34,363 bases of DNA from an uncultured Lachnospiraceae bacterium (lineage in GTDB: Bacteria > Bacillota > Clostridia > Lachnospirales > Lachnospiraceae): NCBI GenBank assembly GCA_900549995.1, contig URQQ01000045.1:1-34363 (forward strand), written 5' to 3'. Shown here in pieces: positions 6,991-15,750 of this stretch. The notes under the pieces were generated by a model. That model did not search any database and was not told the origin of the DNA. It saw only the letters and a program-made list of their open reading frames with translations. A program made the position numbers and the translations under genes. The first letter of the stretch is position 1; every line of letters starts with the position of its first letter.

Positions 6991-9118
6991 CCTGCTTCTC
7001 CTCCCGTCTGAAAATCACACGATCACCGACTGTCAGAAACGGCCGGACAAATTCCGCTGAATTCTGCCCTGCTTTCATTGAAAGATCCATTACCCTCACC
7101 AAATAATCACGGAATTCATTGAATTCTGGTTCTGTTTTCATCTGAATAGATTCTTTTGGTTCAACAGCTCTGATCTCTGACGCTGCCCCGTCAAAAATTG
7201 CCAGAAGCACATATTCCGACAGCCGCTCCATCCGAAGAAGTGCAAGCGCATTCCCCTCCTGGTCTGCGGCTTTTAATTCCAGAGTGGGCCACCCACTGAC
7301 AAGACTGCTCTTTATAATCATTCCGCTCATCGGCCCTTTCCTGCTGTACGGATGCTCCTCACCATACAGAGCGGCGCGGTAATTCAGCATCTCCTTTTCC
7401 ACGGCATTTTTCATAAGCCCTTCCATCATTTTATTAAAATGATTCTGCCGGCTGCAGTCCATTCCAAGGCTCATGGCACCATCCAGACAAGCAGAAAGCC
7501 AATTCTCATCAAGATAAAAAAAGCGGAGCGCTTCCATCGGAAGAAGATCTTGATGCGGGATGAGAAGATCAAATGATACTGGATACAGCAGATACAACTT
7601 TGCAAGCCATTCTGCCGCCGTCTTAATATCATTTTCAAGAAGCTCTGAAAGAAGATTTGGCTGTGTTTCCATCATATAGGCCAAGAGTTTTGTCATCTCC
7701 TCCGTGACCCTGGCCATTTCATCGTCCTTCTGATTCCATGAAAGCTTGTCAAACGGACAGGCCGCCCCGGTGCGCGCAAGAACTTCTCCTCCAAGCACAT
7801 CTGTAAGCATCTCTTCCTTCTGCGGTGTCAGCAGATATTCTTTCACTTTTTCAGAATTAAGCCCGAGTATTTTCCTGCGGCACAGATCCGCCGGATTCTC
7901 TCCCTTTTTACTCTGCGAACATTCCTGCTGTGATTCCAGCAGAATCCGCTGCAAAAGAAGATCTGTCAGTTCCTTTCCACTTTGTCTGAGATTCTGCATC
8001 TTCTGTCCAAATACAATATCCTGAAGTGCTGCCATACGTCCCGCCTCCCATGCCGCCGCATAGGACAGATCAAATATCCCCTCTTCTGCATCGTAAATCA
8101 TCGCTGAATCCGCGGTATAAAAGGGTGTCTCTTTCTTGTGATCAGGGAGTATTACCGGAACCAGAGGAGAACGGTACCATGAGATTCCTTCCTCCCCCGT
8201 ACGTGTATGGTAAAGCATCGGAACATACCCCTGTTCCAGGCGGCTTCCGGCTGCTGTGCCATCCCAGGCCTTTGCGATGCGCAGCATAGAATCGGCCCCT
8301 GAAGCTTTATTCACCCGCTCGCAGAATTTCCGAAAACTAAGCGGCTCTGTCCCTGAAACTTCAAATGTCCATTCATCTAATACAATCAGATCCACATAGC
8401 TTTTTCCACAGTTATGCACATTTCCATCCAGCCTGTCCCACATTCCTTCCAGTGACACGAGACAGGCATGGTACTCATTCTCACCCTCCGGATCATAATC
8501 TGGAAGACGGTTACACATAATCACCGAGAATAGACCGTCCCTGTTGAGAGAAAGTTCCGCCTTATCTCCAATATATACCTGTCTGCAGTGGGCAAGAAGC
8601 GGCAGTTCTTTAAGTCTCGGGGCAATCCGGTCGAAATCTTCTGACTTCAGGCGCATGAAACGGCAGGGTGTTGCAGCCGCTTCCCCCCGGGTTAACTTAA
8701 GTGCCGGCGTTACCACATCTGGCTTATCTTTCAGAAATTCTCCCACGGTAATCTCATTGATCTTTTCGTATCCTCCGTCTGCCAGTTCCGCCTTTTTCAC
8801 CATCAGAAGTGCAACAGCCGGTACCTCCCCCTTTCTTCCCTCTATCTGTGTCCAGGGGAATTCCGGCTCCTTACAGATGACATGTGCAATTGTATTCGTA
8901 AAACTTCCAGACTCACCAGGAAGCGGACAGCGGTTTACAACCAGATCTGTCTGTACAGAGAGCAGATTCGTTCCTACTCTAAACTGCTTTTCCTTCTTTA
9001 TTTCTTCCCCGATCTGTCCACCCTTTTCATCCTTCAGATTCTGGAGTGTGCGAATCGTCCAGACTCCGTTCTCAAGCTTTGGAACCACAGCATTGTATAA
9101 CACAAGATTCTCTCTCAT
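6980..9118 (-). CDS. Large protein of unknown function (712 residues), operon gene 2
   Basis: The protein is 712 residues, soluble, without signal peptide or membrane helices. An N-terminal block (residues about 46-92) includes VGTNLLSVQTDLVVNRCPLP and, further on, EPEFPWTQI and a hydrophobic VPAALLMVKKAEL-like strand. A second region near 195-235 has short beta strands with NRLPDYDPEGENEYHACLVSLEG. The middle and C-terminal parts (about 330-600) are helical. It starts at 9118 in an ATGA overlap with the stop of the large DUF6603-like gene and has GGGAGGGAAATC upstream, a sign of translational coupling. I do not recognise a characterised family. It probably works with its operon partners. Confidence 0.65.
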   Translation of the reverse strand: MRENLVLYNAVVPKLENGVWTIRTLQNLKDEKGGQIGEEIKKEKQFRVGTNLLSVQTDLVVNRCPLPGESGSFTNTIAHVICKEPEFPWTQIEGRKGEVPAVALLMVKKAELADGGYEKINEITVGEFLKDKPDVVTPALKLTRGEAAATPCRFMRLKSEDFDRIAPRLKELPLLAHCRQVYIGDKAELSLNRDGLFSVIMCNRLPDYDPEGENEYHACLVSLEGMWDRLDGNVHNCGKSYVDLIVLDEWTFEVSGTEPLSFRKFCERVNKASGADSMLRIAKAWDGTAAGSRLEQGYVPMLYHTRTGEEGISWYRSPLVPVILPDHKKETPFYTADSAMIYDAEEGIFDLSYAAAWEAGRMAALQDIVFGQKMQNLRQSGKELTDLLLQRILLESQQECSQSKKGENPADLCRRKILGLNSEKVKEYLLTPQKEEMLTDVLGGEVLARTGAACPFDKLSWNQKDDEMARVTEEMTKLLAYMMETQPNLLSELLENDIKTAAEWLAKLYLLYPVSFDLLIPHQDLLPMEALRFFYLDENWLSACLDGAMSLGMDCSRQNHFNKMMEGLMKNAVEKEMLNYRAALYGEEHPYSRKGPMSGMIIKSSLVSGWPTLELKAADQEGNALALLRMERLSEYVLLAIFDGAASEIRAVEPKESIQMKTEPEFNEFRDYLVRVMDLSMKAGQNSAEFVRPFLTVGDRVIFRREEKQDGR

Positions 9119-12100
9119 GATTTCCCTCCCTTCCTGGCCATTTCTGTATTCTTCGAAAGTCCTGGCGCATCTGCATATAAGCCTTGCAGTTCTTCTGAAA
9201 TTCCTGAAAAGCTTCCGGCAGGTCCACTGTATATATCACGTAAACTGCCGCAGATGTTCTGCCGTTTCTCCTGCTGTTTCGTGAATGCTATCTTCTTAAG
9301 TTCTGACATACTGTCACCATTCCAGTCAGCCTCATAGTCTGCTTTGGCTGCATCTGACCTTGTAAGCGGATTATCCATATAACATGTTCTCATCAGGTTT
9401 TCCCTGTAATCCTCAATCACAATCTGTCCCCTAAGTTCGGCCTTCGGAGATGTAATACGGGCACCGCCTGTTCTTCCCTTTACAAGCTCTGCGTCTGGCT
9501 TTAGCCCTCCTTTTACCGGACTCCCCCATAATGCTGCCGGATAATCATGAAGTTCTTGCTCTATTACAAATTCCTTCGTCCTGTCAGAATGATCCGGGCC
9601 GAGTATCATGACTCTGTAGTCTGAGTACACCTTGCCAATTCCCATTGGGCGGATTGAAATACTGCCGCCTGGAACTGCCGTCTCTGCGGACAATGAAAAT
9701 TGTTGACTGGTCACAAGCCATTGGCTTTCTTTTGTCTCGCTTTCCATTTCTTCGATTCCTTCTCCACAGGTGATCCGGTGCCTTTCTTTCGAATCCGGCA
9801 GTAACTCTGCAAAACCATTCCAGTCAACGATCGGCGCAGCTCCTTCCTTCTTCTTACCAAAAGCTACCGAAAAGCTCAGTATGCTCAGATGAATTCTCGC
9901 CTTACCTCCGATTTCGGGTCCCCACAGGTTTAAATCGGCACCCACACTGAGTTTTAATGTTTTATGGCAGAAAAGCAGATTCAGCCTGAGTGAAACCCCA
10001 ACTTCTATTCCCAACTGCACATCAAACCAGAACGGATGCCATTGAATCAGAATATCTGCATAAGCTATAAACCATGCTTTCAGGGACCCCTCGGCAAATA
10101 AAAATTCCAGACGTCCTCCGGCCATAATACAAGATGGCGTCACTGCCAGATATGCCTCTCCTTTTACATCAATACAGCTGCTGACCTTCCAGTATATCCC
10201 AATCCTTGGTACATTAGGATAATGTTTCGGTATAAGGAATGATGGGTGGTATCCCCCGACTGTCAGGACGAAATCTCCTGCATGTCTGTTTTTCCCAAAC
10301 CAGAGGTAAAAGGCAGCGCCTCCCCTGATCCTGCAGTCTGGGTGCATCAAAAAAGACTGCTCTGAAACAGCGGCATCAATCGTAAGGCTTCCTTCTTCCG
10401 GTTTTAAAACCGCTGCCAGCAGTATCTTCAGGAAGACATATGCTTTTTTCGGAGGTGCATTCTGAGGCAGTAAAAGTTCTGCCGTTCCCAGAAGACCGAT
10501 CACAATGTCTCTGCCAAATGCCAATGTCAAAAGCATTCTTCCGGTAACCAGTCCGTTGGAGCGAAACTCGATTCCTGCTGCCGCCCAGTAATCTTCACTG
10601 CTGACAGACAGCCACTCCTTTCCTCCAGACCTTCCTTCCAGCTGATCAAGCACCTGCATTTGATTTTCATTTTTACATGCAAGCAGGGGGAATTTTTCCA
10701 CTTCAGTAATATCCGGCAGTACGAGGCGTCTTTTGATTCCCATTCCGCCCATCAGCCCTGTGATAGTAAATGCCGGAATCCCTCCAAGTACAGCCGCACA
10801 TCTGACGAATAGAAAAAAGCTGGTTGTGCCATCTTTTAAAAGTATATAGGAAGCCATCCCCTGCATCTGCCACTTGGCTGCCTTTACAGACACGGTCCCG
10901 TCAAACTGGGTTCTGATCTTCCCATCTGAAGGTGTGACCTGATAAATCCCTCCCGATACAGAAAATACCGGTGATTCGTACCCCAGAATTAATCCCCGAA
11001 GTCCTCCGGTAAGCATATTTTTATTAAAGTCGTATCCTGCCAGGAATTCCTTACATTCAACTGAAACCGGCCCAAGTGTAAGCCCGGCATCTATCACCGC
11101 AGCGGCAATTCCATCCGCACATTTCACGCCCACTCTGCTGATATGTACACTGCCAATCTGCTTATTTACACTGATCCAGCGAACTGTCTGGTCATTCTCA
11201 TCTGCCGGACTTTCTGGATTCTCACTTTCATAAACATCCTCAATGCCGGCAGTCTGGTTCCCTTCCGGCAATGTCTCCTTCTCTTTTTTCTCCTTTTCAT
11301 AGTTGGAATACTTCACGATCCATTTTAAGAGTACAACTTTCCCCTCCCGGTATCTGACCGTCAGTCCCTGATCCGTATATTCAAATTCTTCCGGCAGCAG
11401 ATCCACCAGAAGCGGAATAGAATCAACAGATAATACATCTTCCATCGTAAGTGCTGCCTCAAGATCCACATGAAATTCTCTGCTGTCTGTGTGATACTCT
11501 ACAAACAGGCTTTGAAGGCTCACAGCATTCAGAAATTCCGGAACCAAAACAGGTACTGCAAGCCTGGCTGCAAATTCTAACACCTGCCTGACTGTAATTC
11601 CATTGGGTACTCCGATTCCCCCTTGCAGAACCCATACATTTTTTTCACTCTCATAAGATACACCTGCTTCGATGGATACCCCGCCCTCCAGGACGATTTT
11701 CCCTTCCACACAGAGCGCAATTCCCTTCTCTTTCCCGTAACCGATTATGAGTGTGAGATCTTCAAGTTCTACTCCCGCCACTTGAAAACTTCCTGTCATC
11801 GCGCAGCGCAATTCATATTCCTTCCTCGAAAAATCCATCTCAAGAAAGCAGCCCGTAATCATCAGTGATTTCAGTGTCTCGAAATCTCCGGGAATTCCCA
11901 TCTCTTTTAAAAGCTCCCCCACAGAAAATTCCTGCCCCCGCCACAGCCTGCCGCTTAACAGTGGATTCGGACCCTGGAATCTGACATCCAGTTCCATGTT
12001 CCACAGCGTGAGCTTCGTCTGTATCATGAATCCAGCAATGCCGCCGCTATGATCAATTTCTATGCGTGCACCGCTAATTGCCACATCAACCGGGCATCCA

Positions 12101-12768
12101 AGTTCCTCCAGCCAGGAAATATCTGTCTCTGGAATGCTGGATTTTGCTGTCCATATTATAAAATCTTTAAACGACGGAAAGATTTCTTCTGCAGATCCAA
12201 TCTGGACTTCTATTGAATCAGACTGGCTAAGGTATACTTCGGCTGTCATCCCTATGCCTGCGATTTCAATCATCCCCGAAAGAATTATCTGCTCCATCAG
12301 ACCCATTCTTACGATAGCAAATCTTGGCTGTGAAAGACTTAAAAAACCTTTTATTACCTGGATTTCCTTATCCCAGGTAACCATACAGCATTCCAGATAA
12401 CTCCCCCCTTCTTTAAACAGGGTAATGGATGCCTCGATCATCAGTGTTTCAAGCCCTTTTTGCAGAATCTCTAAAAATGGCGGAAGCTCTGCCACAAATG
12501 GCAGAAATTCAGGTGTTCCCTGCCCTGCAATTTTCAGATAACTGTTTTCCTGATCTTTCCCCATCAGACAGGTAAACGGTAATCCTGATTTTAGAAAAGA
12601 AACCGAATTACCTTCTCTTACAATTTCCAGTGTTTCACACTTCTTTGCACTTAATATTGCCTGAAACCACCGGGGAAGAACAGGTACATCTTCTGGTATC
12701 ACAAGCTGTGCTGACGTTTCATTAAAGAACAGCTCTAACGCACTTTGTTTATTTCTTAACTCCTGCAT
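9115..12768 (-). CDS. Giant beta-rich protein with DUF6603-like core (1217 residues), operon gene 1
   Basis: Roughly residues 835-970 carry a very characteristic block: GGYHPSFLIPKHYPNVPRIG, then IDVKGEAYLAVTPSCIMAGG, LKAWFIAYADILIQWHPFWF, and LNLWGPEIGGKARIHL. I recognise this as the DUF6603 type, a domain of unknown function found in bacteria and fungi (from memory, not a search). Before it, some 800 residues consist of repeated amphipathic beta strands with G-rich turns, resembling an elongated beta groove or shell. No signal peptide is evident. I chose the ATG at 12768, which has AGAGGAAG upstream. The frame extends to 12864, but the extended -10 promoter at 12873-12878 would start transcription almost at that codon. 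This is the first gene of the operon. Function is unknown; structural or lipid/ligand-binding roles are possible. Confidence 0.7.
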   Translation of the reverse strand: MQELRNKQSALELFFNETSAQLVIPEDVPVLPRWFQAILSAKKCETLEIVREGNSVSFLKSGLPFTCLMGKDQENSYLKIAGQGTPEFLPFVAELPPFLEILQKGLETLMIEASITLFKEGGSYLECCMVTWDKEIQVIKGFLSLSQPRFAIVRMGLMEQIILSGMIEIAGIGMTAEVYLSQSDSIEVQIGSAEEIFPSFKDFIIWTAKSSIPETDISWLEELGCPVDVAISGARIEIDHSGGIAGFMIQTKLTLWNMELDVRFQGPNPLLSGRLWRGQEFSVGELLKEMGIPGDFETLKSLMITGCFLEMDFSRKEYELRCAMTGSFQVAGVELEDLTLIIGYGKEKGIALCVEGKIVLEGGVSIEAGVSYESEKNVWVLQGGIGVPNGITVRQVLEFAARLAVPVLVPEFLNAVSLQSLFVEYHTDSREFHVDLEAALTMEDVLSVDSIPLLVDLLPEEFEYTDQGLTVRYREGKVVLLKWIVKYSNYEKEKKEKETLPEGNQTAGIEDVYESENPESPADENDQTVRWISVNKQIGSVHISRVGVKCADGIAAAVIDAGLTLGPVSVECKEFLAGYDFNKNMLTGGLRGLILGYESPVFSVSGGIYQVTPSDGKIRTQFDGTVSVKAAKWQMQGMASYILLKDGTTSFFLFVRCAAVLGGIPAFTITGLMGGMGIKRRLVLPDITEVEKFPLLACKNENQMQVLDQLEGRSGGKEWLSVSSEDYWAAAGIEFRSNGLVTGRMLLTLAFGRDIVIGLLGTAELLLPQNAPPKKAYVFLKILLAAVLKPEEGSLTIDAAVSEQSFLMHPDCRIRGGAAFYLWFGKNRHAGDFVLTVGGYHPSFLIPKHYPNVPRIGIYWKVSSCIDVKGEAYLAVTPSCIMAGGRLEFLFAEGSLKAWFIAYADILIQWHPFWFDVQLGIEVGVSLRLNLLFCHKTLKLSVGADLNLWGPEIGGKARIHLSILSFSVAFGKKKEGAAPIVDWNGFAELLPDSKERHRITCGEGIEEMESETKESQWLVTSQQFSLSAETAVPGGSISIRPMGIGKVYSDYRVMILGPDHSDRTKEFVIEQELHDYPAALWGSPVKGGLKPDAELVKGRTGGARITSPKAELRGQIVIEDYRENLMRTCYMDNPLTRSDAAKADYEADWNGDSMSELKKIAFTKQQEKRQNICGSLRDIYSGPAGSFSGISEELQGLYADAPGLSKNTEMARKGGKS

Positions 12769-12872
12769 ATAAAACTTCCTCTCATCGCAAAAACAAATTT
12801 TTATTTTCTTTGTAAAATTTTGATTTCCCGTTAATTTGTTGACAATTTTCTCGCTTTTTATCAATTATTTTA

Positions 12873-12880
12873 ATTATAGC
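12873..12880 (-). promoter_or_regulatory. Extended -10 promoter candidate for the DUF6603-like operon
   Basis: The minus strand reads TGC TATAAT with a perfect -10 box at 12873-12878, preceded by TG at the extended -10 position. No convincing -35 box is found 17 bases upstream. Transcription would begin near 12866, giving a leader of about 95 A/T-rich bases before the ATG at 12768. It is the only good promoter found for the six genes downstream. The remaining bases up to 12978 are A/T-rich and show nothing else. Confidence 0.5.
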
Positions 12881-12978
12881 AGACTTTTTCCTCTTATTAT
12901 ATTTGTTATTTTGAAACATTTCGACAAATTTCTACAACTGCGAGCGTTTTTCTGAATGTAAACAGGATGGTTTAAAAT

Positions 12979-13010
12979 TAAAAAAAGCATCTGCCGCTTT
13001 GGACAAATGC
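12979..13010 (-). terminator. Terminator of the TetR-ABC operon
   Basis: On the minus strand GCATTTGTCC pairs with GGCAGATGC across a short AAAGC loop and is followed by TTTTTTTAATTTTAA. It lies about 70 bases after the stop codon of the ABC permease gene and separates that operon from the promoter of the DUF6603-like operon. Confidence 0.65.
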
Positions 13011-13079
13011 TAATGATTTACACTAATTAAACACATCTTTAATATCTTCACCGCTTTTTCCTGTCCTACTTTCCAGCAA

Positions 13080-13877
13080 TTACAGCGGCAGATCTCTTTT
13101 ACTAAACCGAATAATCCCAATCCCCATAAGAAAAAGCCCCACAGCGTACAATACCGCACATGTCACCCAGGCTTTGGCATCCCCTGCACTTAATCCATCT
13201 ACATTAAACAGCGTCAACGGGGTAATGTATTTCACGTTCTCGAATTTCTCTCCGACCTGTGATATCATCTGTACCAATACCGAATAAACCACTACTCCCG
13301 TACTAATTGCAGAAGAGTTTTTCGACTCATTGAAGAAACAAGATGCACAGAAACACGCTCCTCCAAAAAATACCAGAAGCCCCAGCAGTCCAATATTTAC
13401 CCGGAGGAATCCCTGTATGTCCATTTCTCCCGGAAACAGTATTTCCCCAACTGCAAGGATGAGTACCGTACAATACACCACCATAACCAGTAAGGTCAAC
13501 AACATGAAAATTCCCTGAGTCAGCACAATCTTGCGCCGTTTTTGTGGTACTGCCAGCAGATATGCCATGGAACCATTGTCTACATATTTCGCAACCAGCC
13601 TGTTTGACAAAATGATAATGTAAACTCCCGGAAAAGCCACAAGCAGGATTCCATACAGATAACCGGTAACAAATTCCAGCAGAGTCGTTCCTACATCTGC
13701 CATTCCAAATGCCGCAAACATCTGCGGCATACTCTCAGCCATCATGTTCAGGCTGTCTCCAAGCTTCGGATCGAACATCATTGTAATCATCACAGAATAG
13801 AGACTTAATACCCCCAGAAAAATAACGAGCAATACCCAGTTGGATCTGATTTCTTTTTTTAACAATGTAACATTCAT
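13080..13877 (-). CDS. ABC-2 type transporter permease
   Basis: A 265-residue integral membrane protein of the ABC-2 permease type, partner of the ATPase encoded just upstream. It begins with the usual short cytoplasmic stretch (NVTLLKKEIRSNW) and a first helix (residues 13-32). About five more hydrophobic segments follow: FVTGYLYGILLVAFPGVYII, ILAVGEIL flanks, and GLLGLLVFFGGACFCASCFF among them. The ATG at 13877 overlaps the ATPase stop by four bases and has AGGAGG upstream. TetR-linked ABC-2 pairs of this kind commonly export drugs or peptides in Firmicutes; the substrate here cannot be read from sequence. Confidence 0.85.
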   Translation of the reverse strand: MNVTLLKKEIRSNWVLLVIFLGVLSLYSVMITMMFDPKLGDSLNMMAESMPQMFAAFGMADVGTTLLEFVTGYLYGILLVAFPGVYIIILSNRLVAKYVDNGSMAYLLAVPQKRRKIVLTQGIFMLLTLLVMVVYCTVLILAVGEILFPGEMDIQGFLRVNIGLLGLLVFFGGACFCASCFFNESKNSSAISTGVVVYSVLVQMISQVGEKFENVKYITPLTLFNVDGLSAGDAKAWVTCAVLYAVGLFLMGIGIIRFSKRDLPL

Positions 13878-14773
13878 GATTTATCCGCCTCCTCACCATA
13901 AAAATGCATAAAGAACTCTTCCAGGCTTTGCGCACGCACTTCCAGATCAATCACCGTAAAGTCACCTGCCTTTTTTACGAAGGAATCCAGATCTCTTCCT
14001 ACTTCTGCAGTCACCCTTTTCCCGCCTGCCTGATAAGAAGCCTTGGGAAATTCAGCCGCAAATGCTTCTGCCATAACCGCTTCTTTGAATGTCACTTCTA
14101 TAATTTTCTTGCGTCCCTCTTTCAGCTTCTCCATCTCTTCTACCGTTACAATCCTGCCATCCCGGATGATTGCTGCTCTGTCGCAGGTCCTCTCGATTTC
14201 TTCAAACATATGGGAGGACATGAGAATTGTTTTTCCTCTTTTTTTCTCTGACAAAACCAATTCCACAAAACGATTCTGCATCAGTGGATCCAGTCCGCTT
14301 GTCGGTTCATCGAGTACCAGTATACTTGCATCCTGATTCATAAATGCACAGACAATTCCAATTTTCTGTTTCATTCCTTTGGACATCTTTTTCAGTTTGC
14401 CACTTGCATTCAGGTCAAACATTTCCATCAATTCATTTGCACGTCCCAGATCCTTCATTTTCTTCATTTTTGCCACAAAATGTATAAACTCCATACCGCT
14501 CATGGAATCGATAAATGCTATCTCTCCCGGCAGGTAACCAAGTGATTTCTGAATCTGATCTGTCTCTTTAAAACAATCCATCCCCTGAACTGACAGACTG
14601 CCGCTGTCCGGTCTGATGAATCCCATCAACTGCCGGATCGTCGTCGTCTTGCCGGCTCCGTTGGGTCCGAGGAACCCAAGCACTTCTCCTTGTTCGACCG
14701 TAAAGCTTATATCAAAAACCCCACGCCCTTGACCATAATCTTTCGTGACATGACTGATATCAATTACGCTCAT
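13874..14773 (-). CDS. ABC transporter ATP-binding protein
   Basis: A 299-residue ATPase of the ABC-2 exporter class. The Walker A motif is GPNGAGKTTT (residues 36-45), the signature is SKGMKQK (131-137) and Walker B is ILVLDEPTSGLDP (151-163). A switch histidine follows in LMSSHMFEEIER. A C-terminal extension of about 90 residues after the nucleotide-binding domain, ending in SLEEFFMHFYGEE, is typical of exporter ATPases that pair with a separate permease. It overlaps the tetR-like gene and the permease by four bases at each end. AAGGAGGAG precedes its start. Confidence 0.92.
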   Translation of the reverse strand: MSVIDISHVTKDYGQGRGVFDISFTVEQGEVLGFLGPNGAGKTTTIRQLMGFIRPDSGSLSVQGMDCFKETDQIQKSLGYLPGEIAFIDSMSGMEFIHFVAKMKKMKDLGRANELMEMFDLNASGKLKKMSKGMKQKIGIVCAFMNQDASILVLDEPTSGLDPLMQNRFVELVLSEKKRGKTILMSSHMFEEIERTCDRAAIIRDGRIVTVEEMEKLKEGRKKIIEVTFKEAVMAEAFAAEFPKASYQAGGKRVTAEVGRDLDSFVKKAGDFTVIDLEVRAQSLEEFFMHFYGEEADKS

Positions 14774-15387
14774 AGATACTCCTCCTTATAATAACACTTT
14801 TTCCAGAAATCAAAGACTTCCTGAAACTCTTCATTCCATTTATCAGGATCCATATTGCCGATCTGCATCTGCTGACGCATATATCCGTCTGCCGCCCAGA
14901 TCATCGTCTTGAGGAACATTTTCACATCCACTTCCTTGCGAAACTTCGAGTAGTCAAGTTTTAAAAGCAGATACCTGGCGCTGCCTCCAAGAAGATCTGA
15001 CATTTTAACAGACAACTCTTCTTTAAGCTCCGGATTATCTTCATAATATGCCTGAAGCGAGAAATGGTATAAATATCTGTATCGTTTGCACGCCTGGCAC
15101 TTTTCCGCAAGAGACTCACGGAAAATATCAATCAGATCTGTTTTTTCCCATACTTTCGACCGATTGACAAGCTTCATGCTGAACTCTATCACATAATCTA
15201 CCAGAAAAAGATAAAGTTCTTTTTTATTCCTGAAATAATAAAAAAGCAGCGATTTGGATATCCCCGCCTTCTCCGCAATCTCAGATGTCGGCGCCTTTTT
15301 GTACGAATTCTTTGCAAATACTTCTAATGCGGCATTTAGAATCCGGTCCTGTTTCTCCTGCGGAAGTTCAAAATATTTCTGATTCAT
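14770..15387 (-). CDS. TetR family transcriptional regulator
   Basis: A 205-residue repressor-type protein. The N-terminal helix-turn-helix runs from about residue 10 to 57: KQDRILNAALEVFAKNSYKK, then TSEIAEKAGISKSLLFYYF and RNKKELY, the standard TetR pattern. The C-terminal ligand domain is not assignable to a subgroup. The ATG at 15387 has GGAGATGGAGAG upstream; the frame continues to 15444 without a ribosome site, so that start is rejected. It is the first gene of an operon with the ABC ATPase and permease, and an inverted repeat sits over its promoter, so it most likely represses its own operon and senses the exporter's substrate. Confidence 0.9.
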   Translation of the reverse strand: MNQKYFELPQEKQDRILNAALEVFAKNSYKKAPTSEIAEKAGISKSLLFYYFRNKKELYLFLVDYVIEFSMKLVNRSKVWEKTDLIDIFRESLAEKCQACKRYRYLYHFSLQAYYEDNPELKEELSVKMSDLLGGSARYLLLKLDYSKFRKEVDVKMFLKTMIWAADGYMRQQMQIGNMDPDKWNEEFQEVFDFWKKCYYKEEYL

Positions 15388-15403
15388 ATTCTCTCCATCT
15401 CCC

Positions 15404-15564
15404 AGAGCGTGTTTGAAAATTGCTTTATGGCAGCTGTGCGTCACACTTTGTGGGAGATTCTCCTCAAATGAAGGCGGCGTAGCGGGCTACGTCAACTGAA
15501 TTTGAGGCGAATATACCGCAAAGTGGGGCGTGCAGCTGCCATGAATGAATTTTAAAACACGCTC
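15404..15564. repeat. MITE-like element with about 45-base imperfect terminal inverted repeats
   Basis: The left arm begins GAGCGTGTTTGAAAATT and continues through GGCAGCTGTGCGTCACACTTTG. The right arm is its imperfect reverse complement, ending AAAACACGCTC. Inside are further nested inverted repeats: CCTCAAAT/ATTTGAGG, and GTAGC/GCTAC around a GG loop. The whole 161-base element can fold into one long hairpin. It has no coding capacity. It lies between the tetR promoter and the tetR ATG, so it is transcribed as part of the 5' leader. Confidence 0.7.
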
Positions 15565-15567
15565 CAG

Positions 15568-15609
15568 ATCGGTCAATAAGTTTTCCTTATCATAATCCCA
15601 TTGACCGAT
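15568..15609. promoter_or_regulatory. Inverted repeat, probable TetR operator
   Basis: The perfect ten-base arms ATCGGTCAAT (15568-15577) and ATTGACCGAT (15600-15609) are separated by 22 bases. The right arm lies in the spacer between -35 and -10 and the left arm lies just past the -10 box, around the expected transcription start. TTGACC/GGTCAA half-sites are common in TetR-family operators, and the regulator is encoded immediately downstream. Confidence 0.6.
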
Positions 15610-15617
15610 TTTGTGAA
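15589..15617 (-). promoter_or_regulatory. Promoter of the TetR-ABC operon
   Basis: The minus strand has TTCACA (15612-15617), a 17-base spacer and TATGAT (15589-15594), each five of six to consensus. Transcription should start near 15582, giving a leader of about 195 bases that contains the whole MITE-like hairpin. Confidence 0.65.
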
Positions 15618-15649
15618 GACCCTTTTACATCTTTAATTTAAGTTCTGCC

Positions 15650-15740
15650 AGAGCGTGTCTGAAAATTTTGTCAATCTGCAAGGCGGAGGATGGAAGTGGA
15701 GTGGTTCCTCCGCTGACTGACGACAACGCAGCAGATTGTA
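15650..15740. repeat. Truncated second copy of an AGAGCGTGT-type repeat
   Basis: It begins AGAGCGTGTCTGAAAATTTT, followed by GTCAATCTGC, and near 15731-15740 has GCAGATTGTAAA as a partial inverse. An inner stem GGCGGAGGA/TCCTCCGC closes the middle. The expected closing arm ending in ACACGCTCT is absent, so the right end has been lost or replaced. Confidence 0.45.
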
Positions 15741-15750
15741 AAACAGGCAG

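Noticed and set aside
8544..9284. Plus-strand 246-codon frame opposite the 712-residue gene
   Set aside because: Antisense to two overlapping well-supported genes, S/P/R-rich composition and no ribosome site.
12769..12864. Upstream start for the DUF6603-like gene at 12864
   Set aside because: The predicted transcription start is at about 12866, leaving no room for a ribosome site; ATG 12768 has a good one.
704..12864. Prophage, tailocin or contractile injection system
   Set aside because: Several large beta-rich proteins could suggest this, but no tail tube, sheath, baseplate, AAA ATPase, terminase or capsid motif is visible.
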